From Sphingomonas glacialis (lineage in GTDB: Bacteria; Pseudomonadota; Alphaproteobacteria; Sphingomonadales; Sphingomonadaceae), in NCBI RefSeq assembly GCF_006439055.1, contig NZ_RCZC01000004.1, positions 312,620 through 376,619 of the forward strand: a stretch of DNA of 64,000 nt. Direction: 5' to 3'. The position numbers and the translations under genes are program-made. Shown piece after piece: positions 8,544 through 16,525 of the stretch. The notes under the pieces were generated by a model. The model saw only the letters and a program-made list of their open reading frames with translations, did not search any database and was not told the origin of the DNA. Each line of letters begins with the position of its first letter. Positions within the stretch are counted from its first letter, which is position 1.

Positions 8544-8993
8544 ATGGCGGTATTTGTCCTTTTGATCCTCGCTGCGCAGGCGGCCGCTTCTGGCGTGATA
8601 TCTGCGCCCGATCCGGTAGGTTGTGAAACCGAGGCGACGACCGTGGCCAGCGCTACGGCGCTCCACAGGAAGATGGATGCTGATGGTAATGGCTACATCA
8701 CCCGAGTAGAAATGGCCGGCTTCATCACAAAAACGATGAACGGTTTGGCGATACCAGGAACCAACGCAACTCATCCGTTACCCCCGTTGTCAGCAGCACT
8801 TTTTGAGGCAAGCGACACTGACAAGGACGGTCGGTTATCCCTCGCCGAGGCGATCGCGTGGGCAAAACGGGATTTCGCGCTCGCGGATACGAACCACGAT
8901 GGAGTGGTGACGCCGAAGGAACGGATGGCGTTCGCGCAAGCGGTTATGAGTGACGGGCAAACGCCTGAGGGGGTGTCGCTTTCGCATCGTTAG
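8544..8993 (+). CDS. exported EF-hand calcium-binding protein
   Basis: A 149-aa protein with a signal peptide (VFVLLILAAQAAASG) and three EF-hand loops: DADGNGYITRVE (about residue 45), DTDKDGRLSLAE (about 92) and DTNHDGVVTPKE (about 114). Each has the D-x-[DN]-x-[DN]-G spacing and terminal Glu for Ca2+ binding. It is probably periplasmic. The gene sits between palindromic sites A and B, so it can be viewed as a one-gene cassette. No ribosome binding site is obvious. Confidence 0.75.
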   Translation: MAVFVLLILAAQAAASGVISAPDPVGCETEATTVASATALHRKMDADGNGYITRVEMAGFITKTMNGLAIPGTNATHPLPPLSAALFEASDTDKDGRLSLAEAIAWAKRDFALADTNHDGVVTPKERMAFAQAVMSDGQTPEGVSLSHR

Positions 8994-9005
8994 ATCGTGC
9001 ATCAC

Positions 9006-9033
9006 TGATGCGAAAATCACAAGTTTTGCATCA
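9006..9033 (+). repeat. 28-bp palindromic site B
   Basis: Imperfect palindrome with TGATGCGAAAATC at the left and TTTTGCATCA at the right, 13 bp after the EF-hand gene stop and 63 bp before the recombinase start. It matches site C on the minus strand, including the asymmetric centre. Confidence 0.65.
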
Positions 9034-9095
9034 AATGGAAAAACGCCCAAAACCCGACACTTCCATGATGCATAAATCCAATGCACAATCGGCGC

Positions 9096-9650
9096 ATGAT
9101 TTACGGCTATGCGCGTGTCTCATCCAACGGGCAGGACCTAGCGCAGCAGCTCGCCCAGCTCGACGCCGCAGGCTGCACGAAGCTCTATCGCGAGAAGATC
9201 AGTGGCGGGACCGCCGAGCGGCCTCAGCTTAAGCGCGCGATCAGCGCGCTCGATGCGGGCGACGTGCTGATGGTGACATCCACCGATCGTCTCGCCCGCA
9301 ACACGCGCGACCTGTTGAACATCCTCCACGCGGTGAAGGAGGCTGGAGCCGGCTTTCGCTCGATCGCGGAGCCGATGGTGGATACCACCTCACAGTTCGC
9401 CGATGTCATCATTGCCGTGCTGGGTGTTGCGGCGAGCTACGAGCGCCATCGGATCACCGAACGCACCGCTGCTGGTAGGGTCCAAGCGAAGGCCCGTGGC
9501 GTGAAGTTCGGCCGACGTGCTGCCCTTACCCCTCACCAGCAGGCTGAGGCCCTGCGACGGCTCGCAGCTGGCGATACGCAGCGCACTGTCGCTGCCTTGC
9601 TGGGTGTCGACCAGGCGACAATATCGAGATTGTCTCGAAAGCAGGACTGA
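9096..9650 (+). CDS. serine recombinase (resolvase/invertase family)
   Basis: A 184-aa small serine recombinase. The catalytic Ser is in YGYARVSSNGQ (residue 9 or 10); later motifs are VTSTDRLARNTRDL and the E-helix region around ERHRITERTAAGRVQAKARG. A Hin/Gin-type C-terminal helix-turn-helix follows, with QRTVAALLGVDQATISRL. Start at 9096 gives the usual MIYGYARVSS opening. Such enzymes catalyse resolution or inversion at about 26-34 bp palindromic sites. Four related 28-bp palindromes lie around it (8430, 9006, 11444, 11974), so they are candidate substrates. No Tn3 transposase gene accompanies it. Confidence 0.88.
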   Translation: MIYGYARVSSNGQDLAQQLAQLDAAGCTKLYREKISGGTAERPQLKRAISALDAGDVLMVTSTDRLARNTRDLLNILHAVKEAGAGFRSIAEPMVDTTSQFADVIIAVLGVAASYERHRITERTAAGRVQAKARGVKFGRRAALTPHQQAEALRRLAAGDTQRTVAALLGVDQATISRLSRKQD

Positions 9651-9666
9651 ACGTTTAGAGTTGATG

Positions 9667-9715
9667 GGAAACGGTCCGTCCGCTTTCGCGATGGAGGTTG
9701 GCGTTTCCGGACCGT
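9667..9715. terminator. hairpin after the recombinase gene
   Basis: GGAAACGGTCCG (9667-9678) pairs with CGGACCGT (9708-9715) plus nearby GTTTCC, 17 bp after the recombinase stop. There is no T-run, so termination is uncertain. Confidence 0.35.
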
Positions 9716-9802
9716 CCCCTCCGCCGCCCGGAAGCTGCCGGTCGACTTTCACTCGGCTTCCAATTTAGATGGTAAACGTGAAACGCAACCTGGGGGCTAA
9801 AA

Positions 9803-10444
9803 TTAAGGCGTCAGTGTCGGGTCGGTAGGCGAGCGCGATTGCGTCCAGGAATGAGCCATCCGCTTGATCCCTTCAACCATTCCGCAAATAATTGACATGA
9901 AGAGTATAACTAGAATCAAAATAGCAAATCCCTCTAAAATATCAAATAATATCAATAGAGGAGAAAAACGATCGATATGTCGTGTTAAGTGCTTTTCTGT
10001 AGCTGCCGGGTCCAGTAGTTTATAGCCGTTTCGCCATAGACCCAATATAACGCCTGATTCTGACCGGAAGATACTCCGGGGCATTGGAGCATATGCTATT
10101 CGGACTGCTTCTTGTGGCCCAAACATCCCGTTGATGCATGAATTTATGCGCATCCGTGGCCAGCATGACAAATAGACTATCCGGCCGCTAATATCCATGA
10201 ACTGATAAAAGCTTTTGTTTGAGTACCGCTTGCCAAAATGACCGTCAGCAAAGGTCACCTTGCTATAATCTGGATTAGGGCCAAAAATTTGCGGCAGGAG
10301 CGGCGAAGACCAGAGCGTGAAAACAAAAAACGCCGCAAATAGGAACGGCATCCAAACTGGCCCATCTCGCCACTTAACGGTGAGCAGAAAATAGACGCTC
10401 GGCCTTCGGCCATCGGGCGTTTTCCACTTAATCTGACCGGGCAT
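9803..10444 (-). CDS. two-TM membrane protein of unknown function
   Basis: A 213-aa protein with transmembrane segments at about residues 32-50 (PFLFAAFFVFTLWSSPLL) and 162-190 (LLILFDILEGFAILILVILF). The loop between them is probably periplasmic and has two Cys residues. The DNA is clearly AT-richer than its neighbours, with codons such as AAA, ATA and TTT, which suggests recent acquisition. It lies between recombinase sites B and C. No family recognised. Confidence 0.55.
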   Translation of the reverse strand: MPGQIKWKTPDGRRPSVYFLLTVKWRDGPVWMPFLFAAFFVFTLWSSPLLPQIFGPNPDYSKVTFADGHFGKRYSNKSFYQFMDISGRIVYLSCWPRMRINSCINGMFGPQEAVRIAYAPMPRSIFRSESGVILGLWRNGYKLLDPAATEKHLTRHIDRFSPLLILFDILEGFAILILVILFMSIICGMVEGIKRMAHSWTQSRSPTDPTLTP

Positions 10445-10796
10445 ACTGACCGCCTTCGAGCGCTTTGCGCCCCTTGATGTTTCGACCTACTAAGTTGGCG
10501 CGCAGGGTTACCGAACAGCGTGCAAGTTCTACTTCGGCATGAGGCCGCCAGCCAATGACAATTACGTCACTCAGAACGTGTTTCCCGACATTGCAAAAAG
10601 ACCTCTATTGCAACATTGGCGACGACCGCTTTCAGGCGTCAAGAATTGGCCCCCGACTGGCAACAACTGGTCGGTTTGCGACCGTCTGTTTCCCGAAAGC
10701 TGCTGTCGCAAAGGGAATCCTTTCGCAACAATCGGGACGGCAGAAAGCGACCAGGATCATTGCGGTAGCTTGGCGCTAAGGTCGAGACGATCGCGT
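10445..10796. other. intergenic stretch without a supported gene
   Basis: About 350 bp between two minus-strand genes. A plus-strand ORF from 10539 overlaps the next gene and has no coding character. The motifs TTTCCCGAAAGC and TCGCAAAGGGAATCC resemble the short repeats found elsewhere in this island. Confidence 0.4.
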
Positions 10797-11270
10797 TTAT
10801 TTGGGGACCTGAAACACGCCATCCGTCTCAGCGATTTGAATGGTGTGGATGAGATGGTCGGGGCCGACCGCGTAGCGCACCGCTCGAGCCTTGTACCGTG
10901 GATCAAACAGCACCGACGGCGATACAGGCAGATCGGATCGGTCATCGTATCGTTCAATCACTAGGAGAGCGTCGTAACCCTCCGCGAAGCCCACCACGAA
11001 GCGATCGACCTTACCGAGCCTATGGTGCTCAGCAGCAACCCACGCCGCCTTGTTTCCGGCAATTCGCTTACCATCCACCGTGACCGTGAGGTCGTTTGCA
11101 AACGTGGCGCAATACGCGTCGAAGCTGGCTGCGCTCTGCGTGGGAACGATTCGCGTTGCGAGCTCATCGATGAAAACCGGAGGCGCCGGCGGAGCCGAGG
11201 CGATCGCACCACTGGTGAGCATCATGCTGACCGCGAGCCCACGTACCGTCATCATAGCTTGTCTGCGCAT
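10797..11270 (-). CDS. exported SnoaL/NTF2-like hypothetical protein
   Basis: A 157-aa protein. The ATG at 11270 is preceded by AGGAG at 6-7 nt and opens a signal peptide (MTVRGLAVSMMLTSGAIASA); the longer reading is not needed. The mature part (FDAYCATFANDLTVTVDGKRI, later VVGFAEGYDALLVIERYD) has the helix-then-beta-sheet look of NTF2/SnoaL-fold proteins. No catalytic role can be assigned. Lies between sites B and C. Confidence 0.5.
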   Translation of the reverse strand: MRRQAMMTVRGLAVSMMLTSGAIASAPPAPPVFIDELATRIVPTQSAASFDAYCATFANDLTVTVDGKRIAGNKAAWVAAEHHRLGKVDRFVVGFAEGYDALLVIERYDDRSDLPVSPSVLFDPRYKARAVRYAVGPDHLIHTIQIAETDGVFQVPK

Positions 11271-11443
11271 AACCACTCCTGCTCGCTTAGGTATGTCGTA
11301 AGTGTCGGCTGCGATGTCTGCTAATGACAATCGCGTCACCGCGCGCTTCCCTTCCACGGCCCACCAAACTCAGCCATTCGCGACCAACGATACGCATCAG
11401 ATTTCTACATCACAAAACCATCGGATCTTCACCGATCCCAGCC

Positions 11444-11471
11444 CGATGCAAAATCAGTGAGTTTCGCATCA
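11444..11471 (-). repeat. 28-bp palindromic site C
   Basis: Read on the minus strand it begins TGATGCGAAACTCAC and ends TTTTGCATCG, matching site B at about 22 of 28 positions. It lies 85 bp beyond the stop of the TonB-like gene at 11557. Confidence 0.65.
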
Positions 11472-11556
11472 CGAACTTGGAAAACTGGTGGGAAAACGGA
11501 ACGTCTGCTTCGCCGCAGAATATCGAAAGCCACCTTACTGGCCAAATTTCACACAT

Positions 11557-11856
11557 CTAGGTCTTTGGCAGCGTCCATTTGACAGTGCCATCTTTCGATC
11601 CCGAAATCTGCGGATGAGCCTCGGCTGATCGTTTAGCCAACATGCAGGTTTGAGCGTCGAGTTCGGGATACCCGCTAGACTTCGTGATTGTGCATTCCGT
11701 TAAGCGACCGTCGGGGCCATATTCCGCATGATAGCGAACTTGACCCTCATGCCGCATTCGCAAGGCCAGAGCAGGGTAATCGTCGTGTTGCGCTTCTGCT
11801 TCGGCTCCGCCCGCCATCAGAAGCGACGCCATTACAATCCATAAATGCGTCTTCAT
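11557..11856 (-). CDS. TonB C-terminal-domain-like exported protein
   Basis: A 99-aa protein starting MKTHLWIVMASLLMAGGAEA, a signal peptide. The ATG at 11856 follows GGGAGG at 7 nt; the longer frame upstream runs through site D and is not used. The mature part has the TonB-C pattern: GQVRYHAEYGPDGRLTECTI, SSGYPELDAQTC, then a helix with KRSAEAHPQ. The two Cys match the disulfide often seen in sphingomonad TonB-like proteins. It lacks the Pro-rich linker and membrane anchor, so it is not a functional TonB energy transducer on its own. Flanked by sites C and D. Confidence 0.7.
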   Translation of the reverse strand: MKTHLWIVMASLLMAGGAEAEAQHDDYPALALRMRHEGQVRYHAEYGPDGRLTECTITKSSGYPELDAQTCMLAKRSAEAHPQISGSKDGTVKWTLPKT

Positions 11857-11973
11857 TCTGCCGCCTCCCTGCCCACCCAAGCTGGTGAGCGTACTTGACT
11901 CTACGGCGGGGCACATGACGATTAGATGACCGCTAATGGTCGTCAGCCAACTGGCTGCTTTACGAACCCGCGT

Positions 11974-12001
11974 TGATGCAAAACTTTTGATTTTTGCATC
12001 A
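11974..12001 (-). repeat. 28-bp palindromic site D
   Basis: On the minus strand it reads TGATGCAAAAATCAAAAG then TTTTGCATCA, 27 of 28 identical to site A. It sits between the TonB-like gene and the gene ending at 12143, 141 bp past that gene's stop. Confidence 0.65.
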
Positions 12002-12142
12002 GGCATGGCCGGACCTGGTAGGAAGCAGCACGCCTGCTTCCGAGAGTCCGCATGGCAATATCTGACTGGAGCAACGTGATACCCCTCCCTAAAAGGAAGG
12101 ACCTTTTTTAAATTTTACAGGTTCATAACGAATTGTTCTTGG

Positions 12143-12601
12143 CTATTCGGCTTGCGGTGGTGCAAAAATCTTTTCTAACAAATGCTGCAACGCCACGACC
12201 GTTGGCGTCCAGCAGTCAACTGACTGGCCAGGTTGCAAGGACTTTCCTGAAATTTGCAGCACTAGTCCCATCGGTCCGCCGTTACTGATCATAATGCCCC
12301 TATGTGGCGAGACCGCGCATTGAGGGTCGGCTAGATCGACTGCAGCAGCATCAAAGGCATAGCGCAATCTACGGCGCGACGCCTTTGGCACGACGCCGCT
12401 TCGCGCTTTTGGCCTAGGGGAAAGTTCGGGCCACGTACCTGACGGTGGAGCTGTCTGGTACTCTCCAGTGTTGATATTGAGGGTCAGTTTCGTCGCTGGG
12501 TGCCATTCAGACCGATCAATGAGGGATGTAAGCGAACGATCGGGGGTTGATGCGGTCGCAGGTGACGCGGCGATCAATCCGACGAGAAGAAATATTCGCA
12601 T
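12143..12601 (-). CDS. exported hypothetical protein
   Basis: A 152-aa protein with a signal peptide (MRIFLLVGLIAASPATAS). The ATG at 12601 has GGGAGA about 6 nt upstream and is preferred to an earlier in-frame ATG. It has no recognised domain. It contains two Cys (ADPQCAV and SVDCWTP) and is probably periplasmic. Last member of the island before the LysR gene. Confidence 0.5.
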   Translation of the reverse strand: MRIFLLVGLIAASPATASTPDRSLTSLIDRSEWHPATKLTLNINTGEYQTAPPSGTWPELSPRPKARSGVVPKASRRRLRYAFDAAAVDLADPQCAVSPHRGIMISNGGPMGLVLQISGKSLQPGQSVDCWTPTVVALQHLLEKIFAPPQAE

Positions 12602-12847
12602 TATGCATCTCCCAGTCTCTACCATAACAGCCATAGGCGGAAGGTGCCAAGCTACCTTCCCGATTGGGGGAAGCAAACTAAGCGAAACCGCCGCGCGTAT
12701 TACAAACGGCCGCTGCTGGCTTTGCTTTCCCGGAAATGGCGGCTCAGCGACCGAAAGACCGGAAAGAACTTGCTAAACGAGTGGCTGTTTTCGGAATCGA
12801 GGATTTATACCTGAGCGTCCACACATGGTCGACAGCGGAAGGGCAGC

Positions 12848-12902
12848 TTTTAGAAAGGCACGCCGCGATAGCCGATATGCGCGGCGCGGCCTTTCTCAAA
12901 AG
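12848..12902. terminator. large hairpin between island and LysR gene
   Basis: TTTTAGAAAGGC plus GCCGCG (from 12848) pair with CGCGGCGCGGCCTTTC plus CAAAA (to about 12902). The A- and T-rich ends on both sides suit a bidirectional terminator. Confidence 0.45.
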
Positions 12903-13005
12903 GGAAGGGTGATCGAGAAGCCCCGAGCGTTCCCAAAAGGATGCTATTTCGAGAATGAGCGGGCTCGCAGGGAGCGATTTGGCACCATTAGCCTTGAGGG
13001 CCCCA

Positions 13006-13902
13006 TCAGTCCCGTTGAGCTGCGGCGCTGTCATGGAACAACTTAGCGGTCGCAAAGTCGATGAAGGCCCGCAGCCGCGATGACACCAAGCGGGCGGACG
13101 GCCAAACGAGTGAGAACTGCCCTTCGGAGCGCACCTCCGCATCCAGAAGGCGGCATAGGCCACCATTCCGCACGGCATCCTCCGCCAGGAAGTCGGGCAT
13201 GTACGCGATACCCAAGCCATTCAGCGCCGCGGCACGCACGCCCTCCATGTTGCTGCACGCCAAGATCGTCCGCGGATGCTGGTCGATCCTGATCGGCCAA
13301 GGCTGCAACTGCCCGGAGCCGGGATAGCGGAACCGCACGGCGTCATGGCTCGCCAAGCCGTCGACCGAGTGCGGGTGGCCGTGCACTTCGATATAGGCGG
13401 GCGACGCACATAGCACGAACGCGAACGTGCCAAGGGTGCGTGCCACCAACGAGGAATCGGCCAGTTCACCGCCGCGGATCGCCACGTCCATCCCCTCCTC
13501 GATAAGGTCGACCAGACGGTCATTGCAGTGAAGGTCTAGTTCGACGTTAGGATAGACGGCGCGGAACGCTGGCAAGTGCGGCACCAGAAACCGATAGCCG
13601 ATCGTCGGCAGACTAACCCGCAGCGTGCCACGCGGCACCGCGCCCGCGTCCGAAACCGCAATCTCCGCCTCGCGCAGGTCGTCGAGAATTCGTCGGCAGC
13701 GATATAGGAATAGCGCCCCTTCGTCGGTCAGGCCCACCCGACGTGTAGTGCGATGCAGGAGACGCACATTCAGCGCGGTCTCCAGTTTGGCGACGTTTTT
13801 TCCGACTGCGGACGGCGACAGCCCGAGCACGCGCGCTGCGCCAACGAAGCTTTGCAGCTCGGCTGTTCGGACAAAGCTGGTGATGCCGAGCAGGTTATCC
13901 AC
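13006..13902 (-). CDS. LysR-family transcriptional regulator
   Basis: A 298-aa LysR protein: N-terminal winged helix (ITSFVRTAELQSFVGAARVLG, then SPSAVGKNVAKLE and LLHRTTRRVGLTDEG) and a C-terminal periplasmic-binding-protein-like effector domain from about residue 90. It is divergent from the MFS exporter at 14002, separated by about 100 bp. It most likely controls that gene in response to a small molecule. Length is normal; the effector is unknown. Confidence 0.88.
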   Translation of the reverse strand: MDNLLGITSFVRTAELQSFVGAARVLGLSPSAVGKNVAKLETALNVRLLHRTTRRVGLTDEGALFLYRCRRILDDLREAEIAVSDAGAVPRGTLRVSLPTIGYRFLVPHLPAFRAVYPNVELDLHCNDRLVDLIEEGMDVAIRGGELADSSLVARTLGTFAFVLCASPAYIEVHGHPHSVDGLASHDAVRFRYPGSGQLQPWPIRIDQHPRTILACSNMEGVRAAALNGLGIAYMPDFLAEDAVRNGGLCRLLDAEVRSEGQFSLVWPSARLVSSRLRAFIDFATAKLFHDSAAAQRD

Positions 13903-14001
13903 CCCACGTTATTAGAGCGGCTGAGGATACAGTCAAATGCCGCACGGCCCGATTATCGCCGAAGGCGGCGACGCTAAGAAGGTGAGCGGAGGTATCCGCG
14001 T

Positions 14002-15507
14002 ATGACCACATCACCTCATAGCTCGACCCGCACCCATTCCGCCTTGGCTGCGGTGTGCGCGGCTGCCCTCATCCTGCCAATGAGCTTCTCCGGCGGGGCG
14101 GTAGCCACACCTACGATCGGGCGTGTGCTGGGCGGCGATCTGGCGGGGCTCGCCTGGATCACAAACGCCTTCATGCTGACGTTCGGCGGCCTGCTCATGA
14201 CGGCGGGCGCGCTGGCAGATCGCTGGGGCCGCAAACGGGTTTTCATGGCAGGCGTCGGTTTGTTCGCAGTTGCCTCGATGCTACTCACGCTAGCGCAGAC
14301 GCTAGGCTGGATCGATCTGCTGCGAGGCGTTCAAGGCGTCGGAGCAGCCGGGGCCTTGGCCGGTGGCACCGCTGCCCTGGCGCAAGAGGTTACAGGGTCC
14401 GCGCGCGCACGCGCCTTCAGCCTGCTCGGCACCACCTTCGGTGTCGGCTTGGCATTTGGGCCGCTCGTAGCGGGTGTGCTGATGGATACGGCGGGGTGGC
14501 GTGCGGTCTTCGCCGCACCGGCGGGGGTGGCGGCGGTCGCGCTTCTGCTGGGCTCGCAATCGCTGCGCGAAACTCGTGCTGTCGGATCGGGCGCGATGGA
14601 CTGGGCAGGAGCCGCGACCTTCTCCCTCGCGCTCGCTTGCCTCACCCTTTGCATCCTCCAGGGGGCAAGCTGGGGCTGGACCAGTGCGCCGACGGCAGGG
14701 CTGCTTGTTGGCGCCGTTGCGGGGTTCGCGCTCTTCGCGCGCATCGAGCGGCGCAGTACCTCGCCCCTGCTTGATCTGACCCTGCTGCGCTACCCTCAGT
14801 TCCTGGGCGTCCAGCTGCTACCGATCGCCACCTGCTACTGCTTCGTCGTGTTGTTGGTTCTGCTGCCGCTTCGGTTCATCGGCGTAGATGGCAAAAGCGA
14901 GATGGACGCGGGACTCACCATGCTCGGATTATCAGCGCCAATGCTTTTAGCGCCTACGCTGGCGGTGCGGCTGGCGCATCGGTACTCCGCCGGCACCGTA
15001 TCGGCCGCTGGGCTGCTCGCAGCCAGCGTCGGTCTGCTTTGGCTTTCACACTGCGGTTCCGGATCCGACTTGACGCCCGTACCGGCCATGCTTTTGATCG
15101 GTATGGGCGCCGGATTGCCGTGGGGTTTAATGGATGGACTCTCGGTCGCGGTGGTGCCGCCCGAGCGCGCCGGCATGGCTACGGGCATCTTTGGCACGAC
15201 CAGGGTCGCAGGAGAAGGCATCGCACTGGCGAGCGTGACGGCGGGACTGGCGGCCCTGGTGCGCTGGCACCTCGATACGCTGGCGATTGGTTCCGGGCGA
15301 GTTCGCCCACTTCTGGCGGAGCATTTGGCTATCGGCGACCTTGCCGGGGCGACCCGGCTCGTTGCATCGGCCGATGCGTTGAGAGATAGCTATGCGAGCG
15401 CCTTCTCGGTTCTCCTGTCGATCCTCGCCGGAGTGACCTGCTTGTCAGCGGTGCTGGTGTTCGTGGCCTTAAGACGCGTCGACGCACACAACGTGGCGGC
15501 GAGCTGA
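14002..15507 (+). CDS. MFS multidrug efflux transporter (DHA2/EmrB-like)
   Basis: A 501-aa inner-membrane protein with about 14 hydrophobic segments, fitting the drug:H+ antiporter-2 family. The loop 2-3 motif is GALADRWGRKRVF and motif C-like glycine-rich helices follow (GVGLAFGPLVAGVLMD). GGAGG lies 9 nt before the ATG. The LysR gene is divergent and is the likely regulator. Substrate cannot be read from sequence; export of a toxic compound or metabolite is the usual role. Confidence 0.85.
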   Translation: MTTSPHSSTRTHSALAAVCAAALILPMSFSGGAVATPTIGRVLGGDLAGLAWITNAFMLTFGGLLMTAGALADRWGRKRVFMAGVGLFAVASMLLTLAQTLGWIDLLRGVQGVGAAGALAGGTAALAQEVTGSARARAFSLLGTTFGVGLAFGPLVAGVLMDTAGWRAVFAAPAGVAAVALLLGSQSLRETRAVGSGAMDWAGAATFSLALACLTLCILQGASWGWTSAPTAGLLVGAVAGFALFARIERRSTSPLLDLTLLRYPQFLGVQLLPIATCYCFVVLLVLLPLRFIGVDGKSEMDAGLTMLGLSAPMLLAPTLAVRLAHRYSAGTVSAAGLLAASVGLLWLSHCGSGSDLTPVPAMLLIGMGAGLPWGLMDGLSVAVVPPERAGMATGIFGTTRVAGEGIALASVTAGLAALVRWHLDTLAIGSGRVRPLLAEHLAIGDLAGATRLVASADALRDSYASAFSVLLSILAGVTCLSAVLVFVALRRVDAHNVAAS

Positions 15508-16234
15508 TGCCCGCACAGGTAGCGTATAGGGGCAGTTTAGGCGGTAGTCCGACTTTCCCGCGAAGGAACCCGGCACGGGAACGGCGGGCAACAGCGACGG
15601 GCGAACTGCCCCCGCTGCAAGCCGCTTTCCCAAAAACCGTTCCCAAAACGTTTTCCCGAAAAAGCGTCATCTCGACGGAGTTATGGGAATGACAGGTACG
15701 CCCTTAAAACGACGCAAAACACATGATAGGCGACGCAGCACACCGCAAATTCTGGGGAATTGCGGCGTGGGCGGCGCCGCACGCGCTCCATGTTCGCACT
15801 ACTGTGCGAGATACCCTGTCGGATTGAGAAAGTGTGCGACAACCTCGGATGCGGGGTTTTTCGTCAGGGGAGCCTCGGCTGCTATTTTGGCGTGAGATCC
15901 AAGCCCCGCGCAGTCGCTACCGTGCGGGCTGGCTCGTTGCCGAGCAGATCTCGATAGCCCCGCGAATGGCCGGTTCATCGAAACCCGACATTCCCAGCCG
16001 ATTGGCTGAACGACTGCTTCGTCCCACGTGATGCCACTCGGGAGGTCGCTCGGCCGCCATCTCTTCCCGCTCGAAACCATCGGGTCGCTTAGCGTACGAT
16101 CCCTAAAATCTTCCGGTCCGCCTCGGAGAGGGGTTGAAGCTGCGCCGCTAGGGCAGCGTCACCAGGATCGATCCATCATATCCGACAAGCCCAATCCCTG
16201 ATCGGCCTCAGGCGACAATAGGGCCGCTCACATT
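15508..16234. other. intergenic stretch with possible gene fragments
   Basis: About 730 bp. A minus-strand stretch near 16098-16200 reads like a protein C-terminus (AAQLQPLSEADRKILGIVR) but is frameshifted. Repeated AAAACGTTTTCCC-type motifs occur near 15650. No intact gene is supported. Confidence 0.4.
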
Positions 16235-16522
16235 TTACGGTTCCAACACCTCTTGGTACCTACCTGCCCGCCGTAACTGCCGAACAATGCCATTGAACGC
16301 AGCCGTGACGCCCTGTGCTCGCCCGATCTCGTTCTCCTGTCGCGCCGCATCCCAATACAGCTCGAGCGGCCAACGTTCCGGGCAATGCGGTAGGAGGCAC
16401 CGAAGCGCCAGACGTACCTCAACGCCGTCGACACGCGCGTCCGAGCAGCGCGCGACACCGCTGCGCAAGATATGGACCGATAGCGCGATCACGACGCGCT
16501 GATGGCGGGCGAGCTTTGCCAC
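16235..16522 (-). CDS. small protein translationally coupled to dnaE2
   Basis: A 95-aa protein with a GTG start 3 nt after the dnaE2 stop, so probably coupled and SOS-controlled with it. It contains LPHCPERWPLELYWDAARQ and EIGRAQGVTAAFNGIVRQL. I recall similar small proteins in sphingomonads but no name or function. Confidence that it is a gene is moderate. Confidence 0.55.
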   Translation of the reverse strand: MAKLARHQRVVIALSVHILRSGVARCSDARVDGVEVRLALRCLLPHCPERWPLELYWDAARQENEIGRAQGVTAAFNGIVRQLRRAGRYQEVLEP

Positions 16523-16525
16523 TGC

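Noticed and set aside
9096..9650. Tn3-family transposon
   Set aside because: A resolvase alone is present; no Tn3 transposase and no 38-bp terminal repeats were seen.
10539..10964. 141-codon plus-strand ORF
   Set aside because: Overlaps the exported SnoaL-like gene and lacks coding character and a ribosome site.
8428..12001. integron attC sites
   Set aside because: No integron tyrosine integrase, no GTTRRRY core sites, and the sites are short symmetric palindromes beside a serine recombinase.
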